A DNA stretch of 64,000 nucleotides from Thozetella sp. PMI_491 (lineage: Eukaryota > Ascomycota > Sordariomycetes > Chaetosphaeriales > Chaetosphaeriaceae). This document shows, piece after piece, positions 9,024 through 20,388 of the stretch. The stretch lies in NCBI GenBank assembly GCA_021432635.1, contig MU270045.1:124001-188000 (forward strand), written 5' to 3'. Under the pieces are notes generated by a model. The model made no database searches and was not told the DNA's origin. It was given only the letters and a program-made list of their open reading frames with translations. The position numbers were made by a program, and so were the translations under genes. Numbering within the stretch: the first letter of the stretch is position 1; every line of letters begins with the position of its first letter.

Positions 9024-12000
9024 ATAGAATGAATACTTATTTTTCAAGGCGGGCCTTTACTTGCTACTCAATACCCATCCCTCTAACAAAACACTCCTTG
9101 CGATGCAGGGTATAAACAGTCCAGAAAGAGGGTGATGCATTCAGCTAGGTAGTTCTGAATTACAGATACCTGAAAGTGATACAAGAGCCAGCCGACTATA
9201 TGAAAGCCGGTTGGTAGTGAGCCCTCTGTGTAAGTTGAATATGCCGCCCAAAAGGTATTATTTCGTGCGCCGATTTCCGTCCCATGTAGAGTGTTATTGT
9301 TTGCGCATTTACTACCTACAATATCTTAAATACTAGCTACTGCGACGACCATCAGTCGCCCTAGATAGCCGGGAAATGTTCTCCCCCAGGGTTGGTGCCG
9401 ATGTGTCGCTCTTCCTCCCAGACCGTGTCGTACACGGGCAGTTGAGTTCATTGCTAATCATGGCCTATATTGAAACCACCGATATTGCGGCTATGGAGCC
9501 CTATGCTATGATCGAGAGAACAGCTAGAGATACAGCGGTACTCATGCGCCACATTCGGCGCTCTAATTGTAATTACGGACAGGAAAAGAACTCTCACACG
9601 AAGGCGAAGATATTACGAGTTAATAGGATCTCTCTAGTAGCTTCGTGACATCAGACAACAGGCGATTATTCTCCTGATGTAGCGGCCTGCTTGCATGACA
9701 TGATCCAGATCATGTGGCCCCAGACACATATGCGCTGCATAGGCACAGAAGTACTCCTCAAGAAAGCGCTCCGCAGTTCACTGCTTCAGATTGCACATCC
9801 TTGCTTGTCGGTAAAGTGTCCAGATTAACAGATACGGTTGAATGAGGCATAATTCGGTATTAGGATGGTACTTACGAGCGCGCGCGTTCTGTTCGAACAG
9901 GCAATAGAGTTTTCGCACTGGTGTAATGACGAGATTTTCTGATAAATAAATAAGGATTTAGTAGAGAATACGACATAGTAAACACGAAAGTTGAACGAAT
10001 GGAGCACATCTGTTCTTCTGGATCTATAGCTAGCCTAGTAGCTGTGATTGATCAATCCTGCCTAGCTAAACATGTGCTTTGCCATGCTCAAATGTGATCA
10101 ATTTTCTGCTAGATAGTCTACTACTTGAATATCTGATCGTGGTTTAGTCTAATTGCTAACTATATTACGGTAGGTCCGGCAACCAATGTCTAGCCGAGGC
10201 GCAGTGCACGCATCAACCGCCCCTATCAAGACTGGGGTTGAGCGGCATCCACAGCGAACCCCACTTTTGTCCTATAACGTACTAAGGAACAAGCCCCCCT
10301 TCACCACGCCTCTCCTCCAGACGTACGACGTCGGCCACCGAGTTCCCTACTTCCAACGTAAGCCATTTCTAGCCCTTGTAGGGAGTCTGATGCTCGCCTG
10401 ATAACAGTTGCCGCTGCTCTGACTCTCTTCCCCCGAACCATTTCCGGGGTAGACAGTGCTACTGGTGAGTTCCCTGCGGCAGGGAACTAAGGCAGGAAGA
10501 GCAATGCGGATCTACCCATAGAGAGGGTTGACCTCCGTGGTTTGGATAGATAAGCCTTGCAAACGAGATATAGAGAGCCCTGGCAGTAATTCTGCTGTCT
10601 TTCTTTGTCTATGGGATCTTGTCGTCACTGCCCTGGATTGTCTGCAGGAGCCAAGAGGAGAACGCAAGCCGGATGCCCAGCCAACATGGATGCGAGGCTA
10701 GTTGGAGATGATGGAATAGTTTAGTTTTCGTAAGATACATCACCTAAAGTGGTAAGATTGAACAGTCAGATACAGAGCAGTAATTTCAATTCGGAGGTTC
10801 CGAAACCCTTGGCGGTCAGCATGTGGTACGATATCACGGTACGTACAGATGATGTTGGAATCGCTCGAAGCCTCGGAGCTTCCGAAACTGATGAACAGCA
10901 CTTTACATCCCGGATGATGAAATGTATACATTATTTGGAACCATGATTCATATGCGCTTTCTTGTAACAACCTAAATATGTAAGCCAGGACTTCCCGGTA
11001 ATTACTATCTCGACATTTGGCATGATGACGGCCACGAACTCATCCTCCTGTAGGCTGTATCGGAAAATTCAAGTTTTATGTTTCTTAGATATTTAGAATA
11101 TTCAAGCCCGAATTCCGCTATATTTGTATTTACCCTTACTTCTTACTCTCCAAGGTGAAGCATATCACACGCTAGCACGATCGGAGGTGCTAGCTCTACA
11201 TAGATTTGTGATTCTGTTCCAAAGCACTTAAACGAGCCGGCTCCTCCATCAATGCGCGTCATATTGGTTAGAAAATTCCTTACATTTAAGCACTCCAGGG
11301 TTCAAAATCCCGTACTTATTGACTGGCTCTTCGCGACCTAGATATCGCTCTCCTTCATCCTTGGCTACTGTAGGCTCGTAGGGCCATTCGACCGACACGC
11401 CAGCTCGCTCAAGCCATGCACTGCGTTTCTTTGCTACCGAAAATACTTTATGTGAGTTGGTGCATAATATCCAGGATATAGAGCACCGAGTGGAGCAGCG
11501 TGAGGAAGAGGAGGAGACCGTGGCCTTCGCTGTGGGTAGATCAGAGCTCCCTTCTAAGTACATGGCAAAGCTTGCAGTTTGGGGCCACCGCCGTGGTGGC
11601 CGGGAACCCACCACATTGCCAAGCCCCGAGAAGAGCTCTGAATAGTGACTTTTAGATGTCCCGGTTCTTCGGGATCAAGGGCAACGAAGTGGAGCGGCAC
11701 CGAATTCCTCCTGTAGGCAACAGGCTCATTATTGGATTGGAGTTCTCCGCATAAAGAAACTCGACCGTGCAGGATGAAAAGGGTGTGCTGATTGAAACTC
11801 CTAATGGCGAACCCAAAAGATAACGTACCGGCGTGAGGTAAGGCATTAAGGCCATTACTCGCGCCCAAACGCAGTGTAAGTGTCAGTAAAAATCGTAAAT
11901 TACGATAGTCACAGTGTAATTGGCGTTTCACAAGGTGCAGGGAAGCATCAATTCCGAATCTATGGTCAGGTGCGCTGGCGGCCTTTGGGTACGTACCTTG

Positions 12001-12575
12001 GATGATGAATTGTCTCATTACTTATAAATGACCGACACAAGTTGTTCCACCTGACCACATGCAACAGCGGCCACTCTGAAAAGTTTGCGGGCTCCAGGGT
12101 GGGATTAAAGAGGTTTACAGTCTTGGAATACAACTTTGTCCCTTCTTCGCAAACGAATCCATACGAATTATGCACAGAAAGAGGGAATTGCCTTGTTTCG
12201 GTGATAGACACAAACCTGTATGAGAGGCACAGTGTATTCCTTAAACGGAGGTTCATCTTCAGTGAACACTTCTTTCTGGAATGTGTTAGGCCCCAAAGGT
12301 CTCTTGAAATGCCCGGAGTTGTCCGAGACATTTTAGCTTTAGGCAAGCTTGCTGCCGGCTCCTCGAGAGTACATCAAGCGTTCTTGAGGTAGAATTGCAC
12401 ATTATTGATGAAGGGGAGTCTTCTTGCGGTCTTAGCGAACGCACTGCCACGGGTACCGCGCTGATTCGTAACTGGTATCACTTATCTATGCACGATTCGG
12501 AAGCTTCCGACTTTCTTTGGGTTCAGTTCCGTGCCCCACTAAATCTGGAAGCCTTGCCGGCGATAGTCCTCAGAT

Positions 12576-12583
12576 TATAAATA
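12576..12583 (+). promoter_or_regulatory. Candidate TATA box of the P450 gene
   Basis: TATAAATA lies about 85 bases upstream of the P450 start codon at 12664, a normal spacing for fungal genes. Support is only motif and distance. Confidence 0.4.
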
Positions 12584-12663
12584 TAGCCTGTCCCAACGGC
12601 TACAGCTCATAATGAACCACGGTTTCACCTCTATACTCCATATAGAACGTCTAAGAAGGAAAA

Positions 12664-14342
12664 ATGACGATCCTGCCTTCGTCAACTTTGGCCATTGAGC
12701 TCTGCCTACTTTTTACCACCTGGGTAGTCTACAGAATCTGTTTTAGTCCCTTGCGCCGCATCCCTGGCCCTTTCTTAGCCAAGAGAACCCACCTCTGGAA
12801 AGCCTACCATATGTTTAGGGGCGACCTGCCTGAGGCCGTTCTTAAGGCACATGAGGTCTATGGACCTACAATCCGCATTGGCCCCAATGATGTCAACTTC
12901 CAGGGACGAGAGGCAATAGAACCCATATATAAAGCTGGCCGTACTATGCCCAAGGCTGCCTTTTACGAAGGATTCGGGGTGACTGTTCCAAATATGTTCA
13001 ACAGCCGCGATGAGGAGGCGAGTACTTTTGTGGCCCAACTATCTATAAAAGATAGGTGCTAATGTATTTCCCGCTGATTAGTTCCATGCCGTACGAAGGC
13101 GGCAGATGTCCCATAGCTTCTCCCAGGCAGGGATCCTAAAGTTCGAGCCGATATTCGACAAGCACCTCAGCCGTCTCCTGCAAAACATAGAACAAAGTGT
13201 AGGTCGAATATTTGACATCAAAGAGTTGGTGGCTTGTTATGCGTACGATGTCATCGGTGAACTAGCATTTGACCAAGACTTCAACACGCAAGACAACCCA
13301 ACGGTGAAGAATTTACCTCCTATCCCAGATCACATTCTGTTAAGCTCGCTCTTCGGGCTCGTCCCGTCGCTGCTGCCTTACAGCATAACTCTAAGTAAAT
13401 ATTTACCTATCCCACAACTCCAGAGGCTACTCGCCTCCCGAAAGCTGCTATATGCCCAAACCGTCAGCTACGTCCAGCATGCGATTGAGACCCATGTAGA
13501 CGGCGACCGAGGGACGCTGCTGGCCAGTATCTTGGAAGCAAAAGATCCCGATACTGGCTCAAAGCTTACCAGGGATGAGGTTTGTTCTGAAGCGTTCGTG
13601 CTATTGTAGGTTGGAGACGTCCAAGGCACCATTCCATGTCACACCATCTCGCTGACACAAGATGACCGGCAGGATTGCTGGTGCGCACACGACTGCTGCC
13701 ACTCTGGGTTTTCTATTTTATCACCTCACGCATAACCCCTCAGCGGGAAAAACGCTCACCGATGAGCTGTTAGAGAATCTTCCACTGTACCAACAGGCGG
13801 GCGACGAGCCCGCCTATGCCGGGCTTGAGAGCAAGTTGTCGTACACTATGGCGTGCATCAAGGAAAATTTCCGGATGACAGCGGTCCTAAATTTCCCATT
13901 ACCGCGCCTCGTCACGGCCAAAGGGGGGGTTGAAATTTGTGGTTATTATGTTCCTTCTGGGGTAAGTCGAACTGGCACCCGACAGCTCTGTCGCTACGCA
14001 CAATCTATTGAATCCAAACCACTCTAGACTACTGTATCCATGATAAACCATGTTCTTCATCATGACCCTGACCTCTGGGGAAGTGATCACAACAAGTATA
14101 GCCCGGAGAGATGGATCGACGGCGGGGCTTTCCAGCACGATATCATGCCCTTCGGAGCGGGCCATCGGGCGTGCCTCGGCAGACACATTGCAAACGTCAA
14201 CATTCTCAAGGTCTTATCGACTCTTTGGCGCAACTTCGAGTTTGAGCCCGTCGACCCGCAAGAAAAGCTACAAATGGAAAGTCTTGGTGTAGGAGAAAAG
14301 AAAGGGCCACTGCTATGCCGTGTCAGAAGGAGGGAAGCTTAA
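12664..14342 (+). CDS. Cytochrome P450 monooxygenase
   Basis: Four exons, 12664-13017, 13082-13605, 13673-13961 and 14028-14342, splice to 493 residues. All hallmarks are present: N-terminal membrane anchor, proline hinge (RRIPGPF), I-helix AGAHTT at 295-300, K-helix ENFR at 357-360, PERW at 415-418 and the heme-binding FGAGHRACLG with Cys438. It resembles microsomal fungal P450s of secondary metabolism or detoxification; the substrate is unknown. Introns 2 and 3 have normal GT..AG ends. The first intron (13018-13081) fits only with a GC donor (GAG|GCGAGT), because the reading must resume as FHAVRRRQ at 13082. It ends 108 bases from the end of the convergent Zn2Cys6 regulator gene, which may control it. 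Confidence 0.9.
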
Positions 14343-14450
14343 ATGAGTGGGCTAGTGCTCGTCGCTAACAGCATAGCCGTCCCAGAATGTACATATGAGA
14401 ATCCTGTTCTGTCTTGGGGGCCTGGGGTTGTACGGAAACTTACCTGGCAG

Positions 14451-16880
14451 CTAGTTGAGCTCACGAGCCAGAAACTCGGGATCAAAGTCCATGTCGAGCC
14501 CAAACATGGTTATCATTGCGGTAGAATCCTCGGTCCTGAGAGTGTTATCCGCCTCTATATCAGGACCAAGGCTGATAATGTCGCGACAGCTGAGCTGGTC
14601 CGAATTTCTAGCAGGTATGCCGACGAGCTCCATCGATGGCATGGTTCCGACCCAGATGTTTGACCACCGGTTCTGACCAGCGGTTCTGAACGGTGTAGAG
14701 CCGTCGAAGAGGTCTAGCCGCGCTGCTAACTTTTGCATCCTAACCCATAAACGCCGAGACAATGGTGAGGACTCTGATCGGTTCTTTAGCAGCTGTAAAC
14801 AAACCAGGGTAGTTTCCCGAGCCTTTATTTGCGTTTCTGGAGTGAAAAGAATAGTAACACTGTTGCGGCTAGACGGCTTAGACGTTGCTAAAAGCCCCCG
14901 ATATACGGCCAAAATAGAGATACTCATCGCTCTGACCAAGAACCGATTTGTTCTAGACTTTTGAAAAAGACACGTTGAAGACGAGCCGTCCATGTCAGCC
15001 AAGAGCCGACTGGTATCCGCAGCGGCGTCTACAGCTGCCTGCCATATGCAGGGCAGCGAGAGCTCAGAGGTTTCGTTCTCGACGAGATGATGCAACATGA
15101 TTACACAAAGGTTGTTTCCTAAGAGCCGTAATATGACCTTTTACCATTGTGTCAACACAGTACATCCTACTTATTCACTCAGCTGGCCGTTTCCTGGCAT
15201 ACTCACAGCAAGTTGCTTGTTCCATCTCTCGGCTCTTTCGCCGGCCAAGGAATATCGAAACTCAGTATCGATGGCTTTACGCCATTGCTCCAAGCGGTAC
15301 TGGAAATAAGATACAGCCTCTTGGGCGCAAGTTGTCAGTACCCGGCCGGTATATCTGTCACCTATTAAAGATTCACACGCCTGCTTTCCAATTCGGGCGT
15401 ATTGGACCATAGCCACTAAATAGGGAGCCTCGACCTGCACACGCCACTTTTAGAGAGAGTTGAGGTTAGCAAGCCGTTTAGACAGGCTAGGCTTACCGGT
15501 TGAGGGAAATCTGGATCAATATGGAGGTCACGAGCGGCCGCGCGGATTCCAAGTATCGAGCTTAACTGCTGCTCCAGGACGAAGGCTGTCCATATGGCGT
15601 TTACGACGCACGCTTGAGTTTTGGGATCGCGGCAGGAACGCTCCAGCACAATGCGACGGTTGAGTCCGACCTCAAGAATGATACGAGTAACGTTATCTAC
15701 GTAGTGCCAGGCGACACGAACCTGATTCCTGTAGTCATAGTATATGGCCTATTTAGACGATGCGCCTATCAGCCCTCGTGAGAAGCAACATAATATGGCG
15801 GTACTGGGATAACTGACAACAGCGACATACCACGAGAGTTAGGAGGATCAATCCCTCAATATCGACCCTGGTAGTCCGTATTAGGGATTCAAGGCTGGGC
15901 CACATTCCCTCATCCGGAGACTGGGTTGTTGTGGTATCGCGCTCGGATATCGTCGCGATGGACGTCATCACATACAGCGTAGCAAGCTCAACTTGCCGCA
16001 GCCGAGTCGATGGCGGACCCTCGGATCCATCAATACGGTGTGATGCCCAAACTTCACTGGCGCGCTGTTCCATTCGGCTGTCGTCTATTATCGGATACAG
16101 CATGCCAGCCATATCCTGATATAGGCGAATGCGTCGGCATACCTCGTTGTATCCTAACCCGTCCAACGAGTCGGGCGGGAGATGGGGTGGGTTCCTCATT
16201 GAGGTATCGCCCAGGTCACCGTCGCCGTCTCCGCTGTATTCTGCAACCTCATTGAGAATTTGGCCGCGAAGGATGGAGAACGACAGGGGGGTGGCGTTGG
16301 CACGAAATGGCTTCACGGACTCGGAGCTCTGCAGTGCGCCATCATCGGCTGCCACGCTCGCCTCCATCGCGCGAATATAAGGAAACACGCTCGTAGTGCT
16401 CTGGAAGAGCGGCAGCGGTTGTTCGGCCACCATGTGCTTGTCGCTGAGCTGAGATGGAGGGGGGGCTTGGTGGTTTAGCTTTTCGTGGGTGGCAATATGC
16501 TCTAGGATCATATCTAGCTTATCGCCCTGCTGTAATAGCAGGGTCGATAAAGAGCCAGTATCTAGTCCACTACTTGGCCGTTAGTTCCATAATACGCTAA
16601 GATGATGGCCACGGCGGGTAGCAAACGGGAAGCCATACACAAGGGGCTTGTCTAGGAGTGCTTGTGCAGCTAAGCGAGGATTCGTGTAGCGACAAGCCTC
16701 AGGCGCCCTGGGCGAGCAATAGCCGCATGGCAAGGCGCCATTGCAGCGCACTTTGGCTACCTTGCAGCGGTCACAAGCATTCATCACATATTGATCTCTT
16801 TTCCGAGGACGTTTGGCTCGGCCACTGTCCAGCGGCGTCGTTCGGTCGAGAGCGGTGGATCCTCGTCGGGGCCTGGGCAT
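14451..16880 (-). CDS. Zn2Cys6 transcription factor
   Basis: Five exons, 16880-16596, 16529-15831, 15748-15497, 15434-15207 and 15137-14451, splice to 716 residues. Introns of 66, 82, 62 and 69 nt have GT..AG ends and keep frame exactly. The binuclear zinc cluster has Cys at 36, 39, 46, 52, 55 and 63, preceded by a basic stretch (RAKRPRKR). A linker-like segment (QGDKLDMILEHI) begins exon 2, and the rest is the fungal-specific transcription factor middle domain (LTL..AIYYDYR, ARIGKQ, LVRAMSISILAVYRGLL). It should bind CGG-type sites in the nucleus. It is convergent with the P450 gene. Apparent stops in the unspliced sequence all fall in introns, so the gene looks intact. Confidence 0.88.
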
Positions 16881-18220
16881 GACGCAGGGGTCTGAGGTTG
16901 GAGAAAAGCTAGGCTACCTTTGCTGGTATTGCCATACGGGTGGCCGAGGGCCGGGAAGTTAATGTAGTAAACTTATCTCCAGGATATTACGCATTTATAA
17001 TCATGAATACTCCCAGTCCCCGCCTACACACACGCGGATGCGTACAGTGGGTGGAGACGGCCCCTCACCCGACCTCCCCCGCCAAGCCCTACTGGACTTC
17101 TTGGTCATCGAGGGACAGGGATCGCCTGCAAGCACCTGTGTGCTCACCTCAGCCAGACGGCAACACATTACCTTGTGCGACGCATTGGTACAAGACCATA
17201 AATGTATTCACGGCTGCAACACGCAATTCTCCTTGGCCGCATTAAATAGCCACTGTTACGAATAGGGTGGTTCTAGGTTTCATCTCAATAAGGATAGCTT
17301 CCATGTAATGTAAAGGTCCAGTCAACTTTATTAGTATTCAGCCTCGGCAAGGCATGTACAATGCTGCTGAAAGAAAATCTGGCATCTGCGTCTCCGAGGT
17401 AGGCAATATTACCCGAAATGATGAGGCTGTTATTTAACTTATAGTAGCTCCATCAGTAATACCATTGCAGGATGCTAATCCTTTTGGAGCGTATCTAGCT
17501 GCATATCTCGCGATAGATATAGACTGGGCTATCAAGAGTGTTGTAAATATCAAGCGAGCTGGAAAATAGTGGGCGGTTTACATTTCATCAGACGAGGTGG
17601 AATCCCTAGCGGAGCTTCCTTACGTTCAAATCGTTCTACCTTGTAAAAAGACTTTAAAATGGATAGAAATGCCATTACATATTGACTGGAATCTCGTCAC
17701 AAAGGGCGGAGGTCGCTACTTGCCGAATACCTCTTCTGATCCTCTGCTCTTCTGATCCTCTCTGGGCTGTTGATCCTAGTTTGCTACTACGAGAATACGA
17801 TTTTGATACCCCGTCCTTCATAGATAGCCCGCAATTAGCGTACGGTTTCTCTTCTCCGCTATGGACATGCTCACTACTAACCTATAGGAATACATATTTT
17901 CGAGCAAGTTTATTTCTCAGTCATTATCAGCTATGAAGAACGGCCTTTGCTAGCGTTGCCAGAATATGGGTAGACACGCACTCTGGCACACGAGATAGCA
18001 CGCCTCGTCCAAGTCAGCCATTGCGGCCCCTGTCTAGCATTCGCCATTTTATGGCTAGTACGCCGCAGACCACGACGGATACTGGCATTGTACACCTCTT
18101 TCGCAACATGCCCACTAGGCAGACAGTTACATCTTATTCTCTCCTCCAGCTCCCTTTTTTTTTTCGAGACTGTACCGTGCAATATCCAAAGAGATGCGGC
18201 TTTAACTAACATCGCGCCGG
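16881..18220. other. Intergenic, upstream of the Zn2Cys6 gene
   Basis: Holds the promoter of the regulator gene. Plus-strand frames at 16940-17265 have no known motif. A minus-strand frame of 105 codons at 17931-18248 overlaps the end of the M3 peptidase relic but does not resemble the M3 C-terminus. From 17280 to 17930 nothing is seen. Confidence 0.4.
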
Positions 18221-18695
18221 CTACATAGCAAAATTCGCATCTATCCACTTTTCCTCCCGTCCTTTGACCCCTAAAAGTTCGTTATACTTGCTGTAGACTG
18301 TTGAAAGATCTACGTCGGTGCCGGCCGAGTATACTTCCATGTCCCGTAGACCAAGACGGAGCATGCCAATGAGAGTCGACAACCCGCCCGTGGCTTTCGA
18401 CTTGATCTGGGCCGCGATCATGGCGTCAGGAAGTTGCTCGCCTGTTCGGTAATGTGAAGATAGCGCCTTGAGTCCACGAGGCCAAAGCACCACTCCTCGA
18501 GTATCTGGGACGGGGCCTCGTTAAAGTCACCCATCGTGGACTGTGCCAGTGTCAGCTACTCTCCTCTTTCCATAGAGGCTTCCACGTCGTTGGGCACTTA
18601 CGGCACCGAAGAATCGAGAGCATTTTGATGCACCAGATAAATCGTGGATCCCGTGTCCCACCACAGCCGGCGCATGGTATAGTCACGCCCCAAGT
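18221..18695 (-). pseudogene. M3-family metallopeptidase relic (thimet oligopeptidase-like)
   Basis: The minus strand reads GHGIHDLSG, then KCSRFFGAS, a 61-nt intron (18541-18601, GTAAGT..ACAG with CTGAC), then TMGDFNEAPSQILEEWCF, and after a one-base frame change LKALSSHYRTGEQLPD and a helical tail stopping at 18221. This follows the order of the M3A catalytic core just after the zinc site (HEXGH..HD, FHG, DFVEAPSQ, LSxHYxTGE). The zinc-binding HEXXH is not intact: HAPAVVGH is read where HELGH is expected. Neither the N-terminal half nor the true C-terminus is present. Clearly a broken fragment of a cytosolic or mitochondrial oligopeptidase gene. Confidence 0.7.
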
Positions 18696-18785
18696 GCACT
18701 TGCCATACTTGCGACAAGGCCATTCCCGCCAATCCAGGCACTCCCTGCACGCGCGGCAGCGATCCGTACAATCAACTTGCACCCA

Positions 18786-19875
18786 TTATCCCCTGCAAAA
18801 GAAGTACCACGAGTCAAGGCGGTTGCCGTTGGGGCCATCAGCCACCGCGCGTCGCAGCAATTCCTGCATGAAACGCTGCTTGCCTTCGGCAGTAGCAGCA
18901 CCTCCTGGGGACGTCTCAGCCGCTCATCGGTCCTGCCATTTCTTACTCAGGCCGGAAATGCCTCTGTGGTCAGGCTTAAAAATGTCGCTGAACAGCCAGT
19001 CTGCAGGGGCAGAGATAGCTTCCCCTTTGCGTGCGAGGTATTCAGCCACGAGATGAAGCACGGATGGGTGCGACGGGTGTTGGGGCAGCACCAAAGAGAA
19101 GTTGCACATAGACAACGTTGAAAATGTTGCCGCAGATCGTCAGACAGCCGCACTTCTCTGGTGAGCATCGGTATCCCTATTTGAAGCGCATTTGCTGCAT
19201 GGCTTCTTCCGTCCGCTGGCAGGCCGGCATCGGCACTGAGCCGTCGACTGCTCCGGTCGCCGCACCACGAACTATTCACGGTTGGCTATACAACTCAACT
19301 GATTCACCCACCGAAGGGGGTGGGTCCTTTACCTCTGTGACCTCCCGCGGGGGCTTCGGCTCCGGGTCAGGCGCCTGGTGCGGGTCGGGCTTGCGCGGCG
19401 GCATCTGCACGCCTGCAGATTTCGTCGAGCTGGAGCGAGGCGGGCCGTCATTGCTGGAGTTGTCGCCCGGAAGCTCGACTGGTAGCGGGGCATGGGCGGT
19501 GTGCGATCCGGCGCGCTGGGGGGTCCTTTCGGCCGCTGCAGGTAGATCAAGCGCGTCTTCAAGGACCTGGGCCAACCAGAGCCTTTCCACAGGGTTTTCT
19601 ATCAGGTACCTGCCGCACCGGGCTGCCGCATCCCGCCAATTTATCCGGGTTCTGCTCCTGATAGGCGCTATGGGGCCGGCCAGGGCCGAGGTGGTGGTGG
19701 TGGTGGTGGTGGTGGTGGTGGTGGTGGTGGTGGTGGTTGGGGTTCCGCCGCTGAGGCGCCGTCGTTTCCCCGGGTCATCTCCCGCGTCCTCCGATGCACG
19801 CTTGACGCCCCGTATCCAGTGCTCGATGCGGTCGCATCTGTCGCGACTCAGATGGATGGATCGCATTTCCGGCAC
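18786..19875 (-). CDS. Uncharacterised gene with poly-threonine tract, structure unresolved
   Basis: The first frame, 19875-19276, begins MPEMRSIHLSRDRCDRIEHW, has a basic nuclear-signal-like cluster (DPGKRRRLS), then a run of 16 threonines encoded by a GGT/ACC repeat, then INWRDAAARCGRYLI..VERLWLAQVLEDALDL and a proline-rich segment. Further coding-like pieces in other frames follow: MPACQRTEEAMQQMR near 19200, then EYLARKGEAISAPADWLFSDIF (19115-18924), continuing after a possible 42-nt intron into KQRFMQELLRRAVADGPNGNRLDSWYF, ending at TAA 18786-18788. I could not join all pieces with convincing splice sites, so introns, frameshifts or decay are all possible. No family recognised. Confidence 0.4.
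19691..19738. repeat. Trinucleotide repeat, about 16 units of GGT
   Basis: Near-perfect (GTG/GGT) microsatellite inside the open frame above; it encodes threonine on the minus strand and valine on the plus strand. Likely variable in length between strains. Confidence 0.95.
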
Positions 19876-20388
19876 GGCTTTTTTGGTGAGCTGGAGAGTG
19901 AGATTGAGAGTGAGATTCTGAGAGAGGTCGGAGGCGAATTGGAAAATTTTCCATGCCCAAAGACCAAATATGGAGGGGGCTGACCCACACTAATTAAGGT
20001 CATCAACACGAAGACCGGGGGTTTCAGCTGTCGAAAATAGCTGGCGCAAGGCTTTTGTTTTCGGCATCTCCACCACCAGGGGCGGCTAGGTAGCCCATTA
20101 GCAGCACCCTATACACCCACAGCCAAGGCTGCGGCTACCCTCCCACCCCAACTTCGGGCTCAGGCCAGCACTGACAAACGACAGCCTCGCGTTATCAAGT
20201 CATAATCCTCGGCGCTTAAAAGGGAACCATAACCCCCAAGTCATTCCTTGAAGCCATTCCTCAGAGTCGTATTCCATAAAATTCATCCCAGCTCGTACGA
20301 TTGAAGCTATCGGGGCCAACGCTCCATAAGCATAGAAAGACTCGCATAAGTATACTACTGGTTTGGATAATTGAGGAGGTGTGTGATC
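19876..20388. other. Intergenic
   Basis: Lies between the 3' end of the ankyrin gene and the 5' end of the poly-threonine gene. No gene recognised; the start of the region probably holds the promoter of the poly-threonine gene. Confidence 0.4.

Larger units (their letters stand above)
8505..12575. other. Gene-poor stretch of about 4 kb
   Basis: No gene is firmly recognised. A poly-C run lies at 8931-8948 and a short palindrome at 9007-9023. The frame at 9376-9648 (+) has a coding-like middle part, and one at 10186-10401 (+) ends in a hydrophobic stretch (RKPFLALVGSLMLA) followed in another frame by ARLITVAAALTLF, perhaps a decayed membrane protein. Between 11250 and 12400 overlapping frames occur on both strands (for example 11554-12018 minus and 12042-12392 plus) with no known motif. 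I regard all these as relics or chance. Confidence 0.4.

Noticed and set aside
15749-15830. Apparent stop codons in the middle of the first regulator
   Set aside because: They lie in an 82-nt intron (GTATGT..AATAG) that restores the conserved frame.
16530-16595. Apparent nonsense codon after the zinc cluster of the first regulator
   Set aside because: The TAA lies inside a 66-nt GT..AG intron that keeps frame, so the gene is not broken here.
17931-18248. Minus-strand frame of 105 codons after the M3 relic
   Set aside because: Does not resemble the M3 C-terminus, lacks motifs and includes a T-run region; probably chance.
18552-18782. Minus-strand cysteine-rich frame resembling a zinc-ribbon protein
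   Set aside because: It overlaps the M3 peptidase frame and its intron, which match a known family; the cysteines are produced by the wrong frame.
19118-19921. Plus-strand frame of 267 codons with a poly-valine tract
   Set aside because: Antisense to the poly-threonine frame; its length is inflated by the GGT repeat and GC-rich sequence, and composition is not protein-like.
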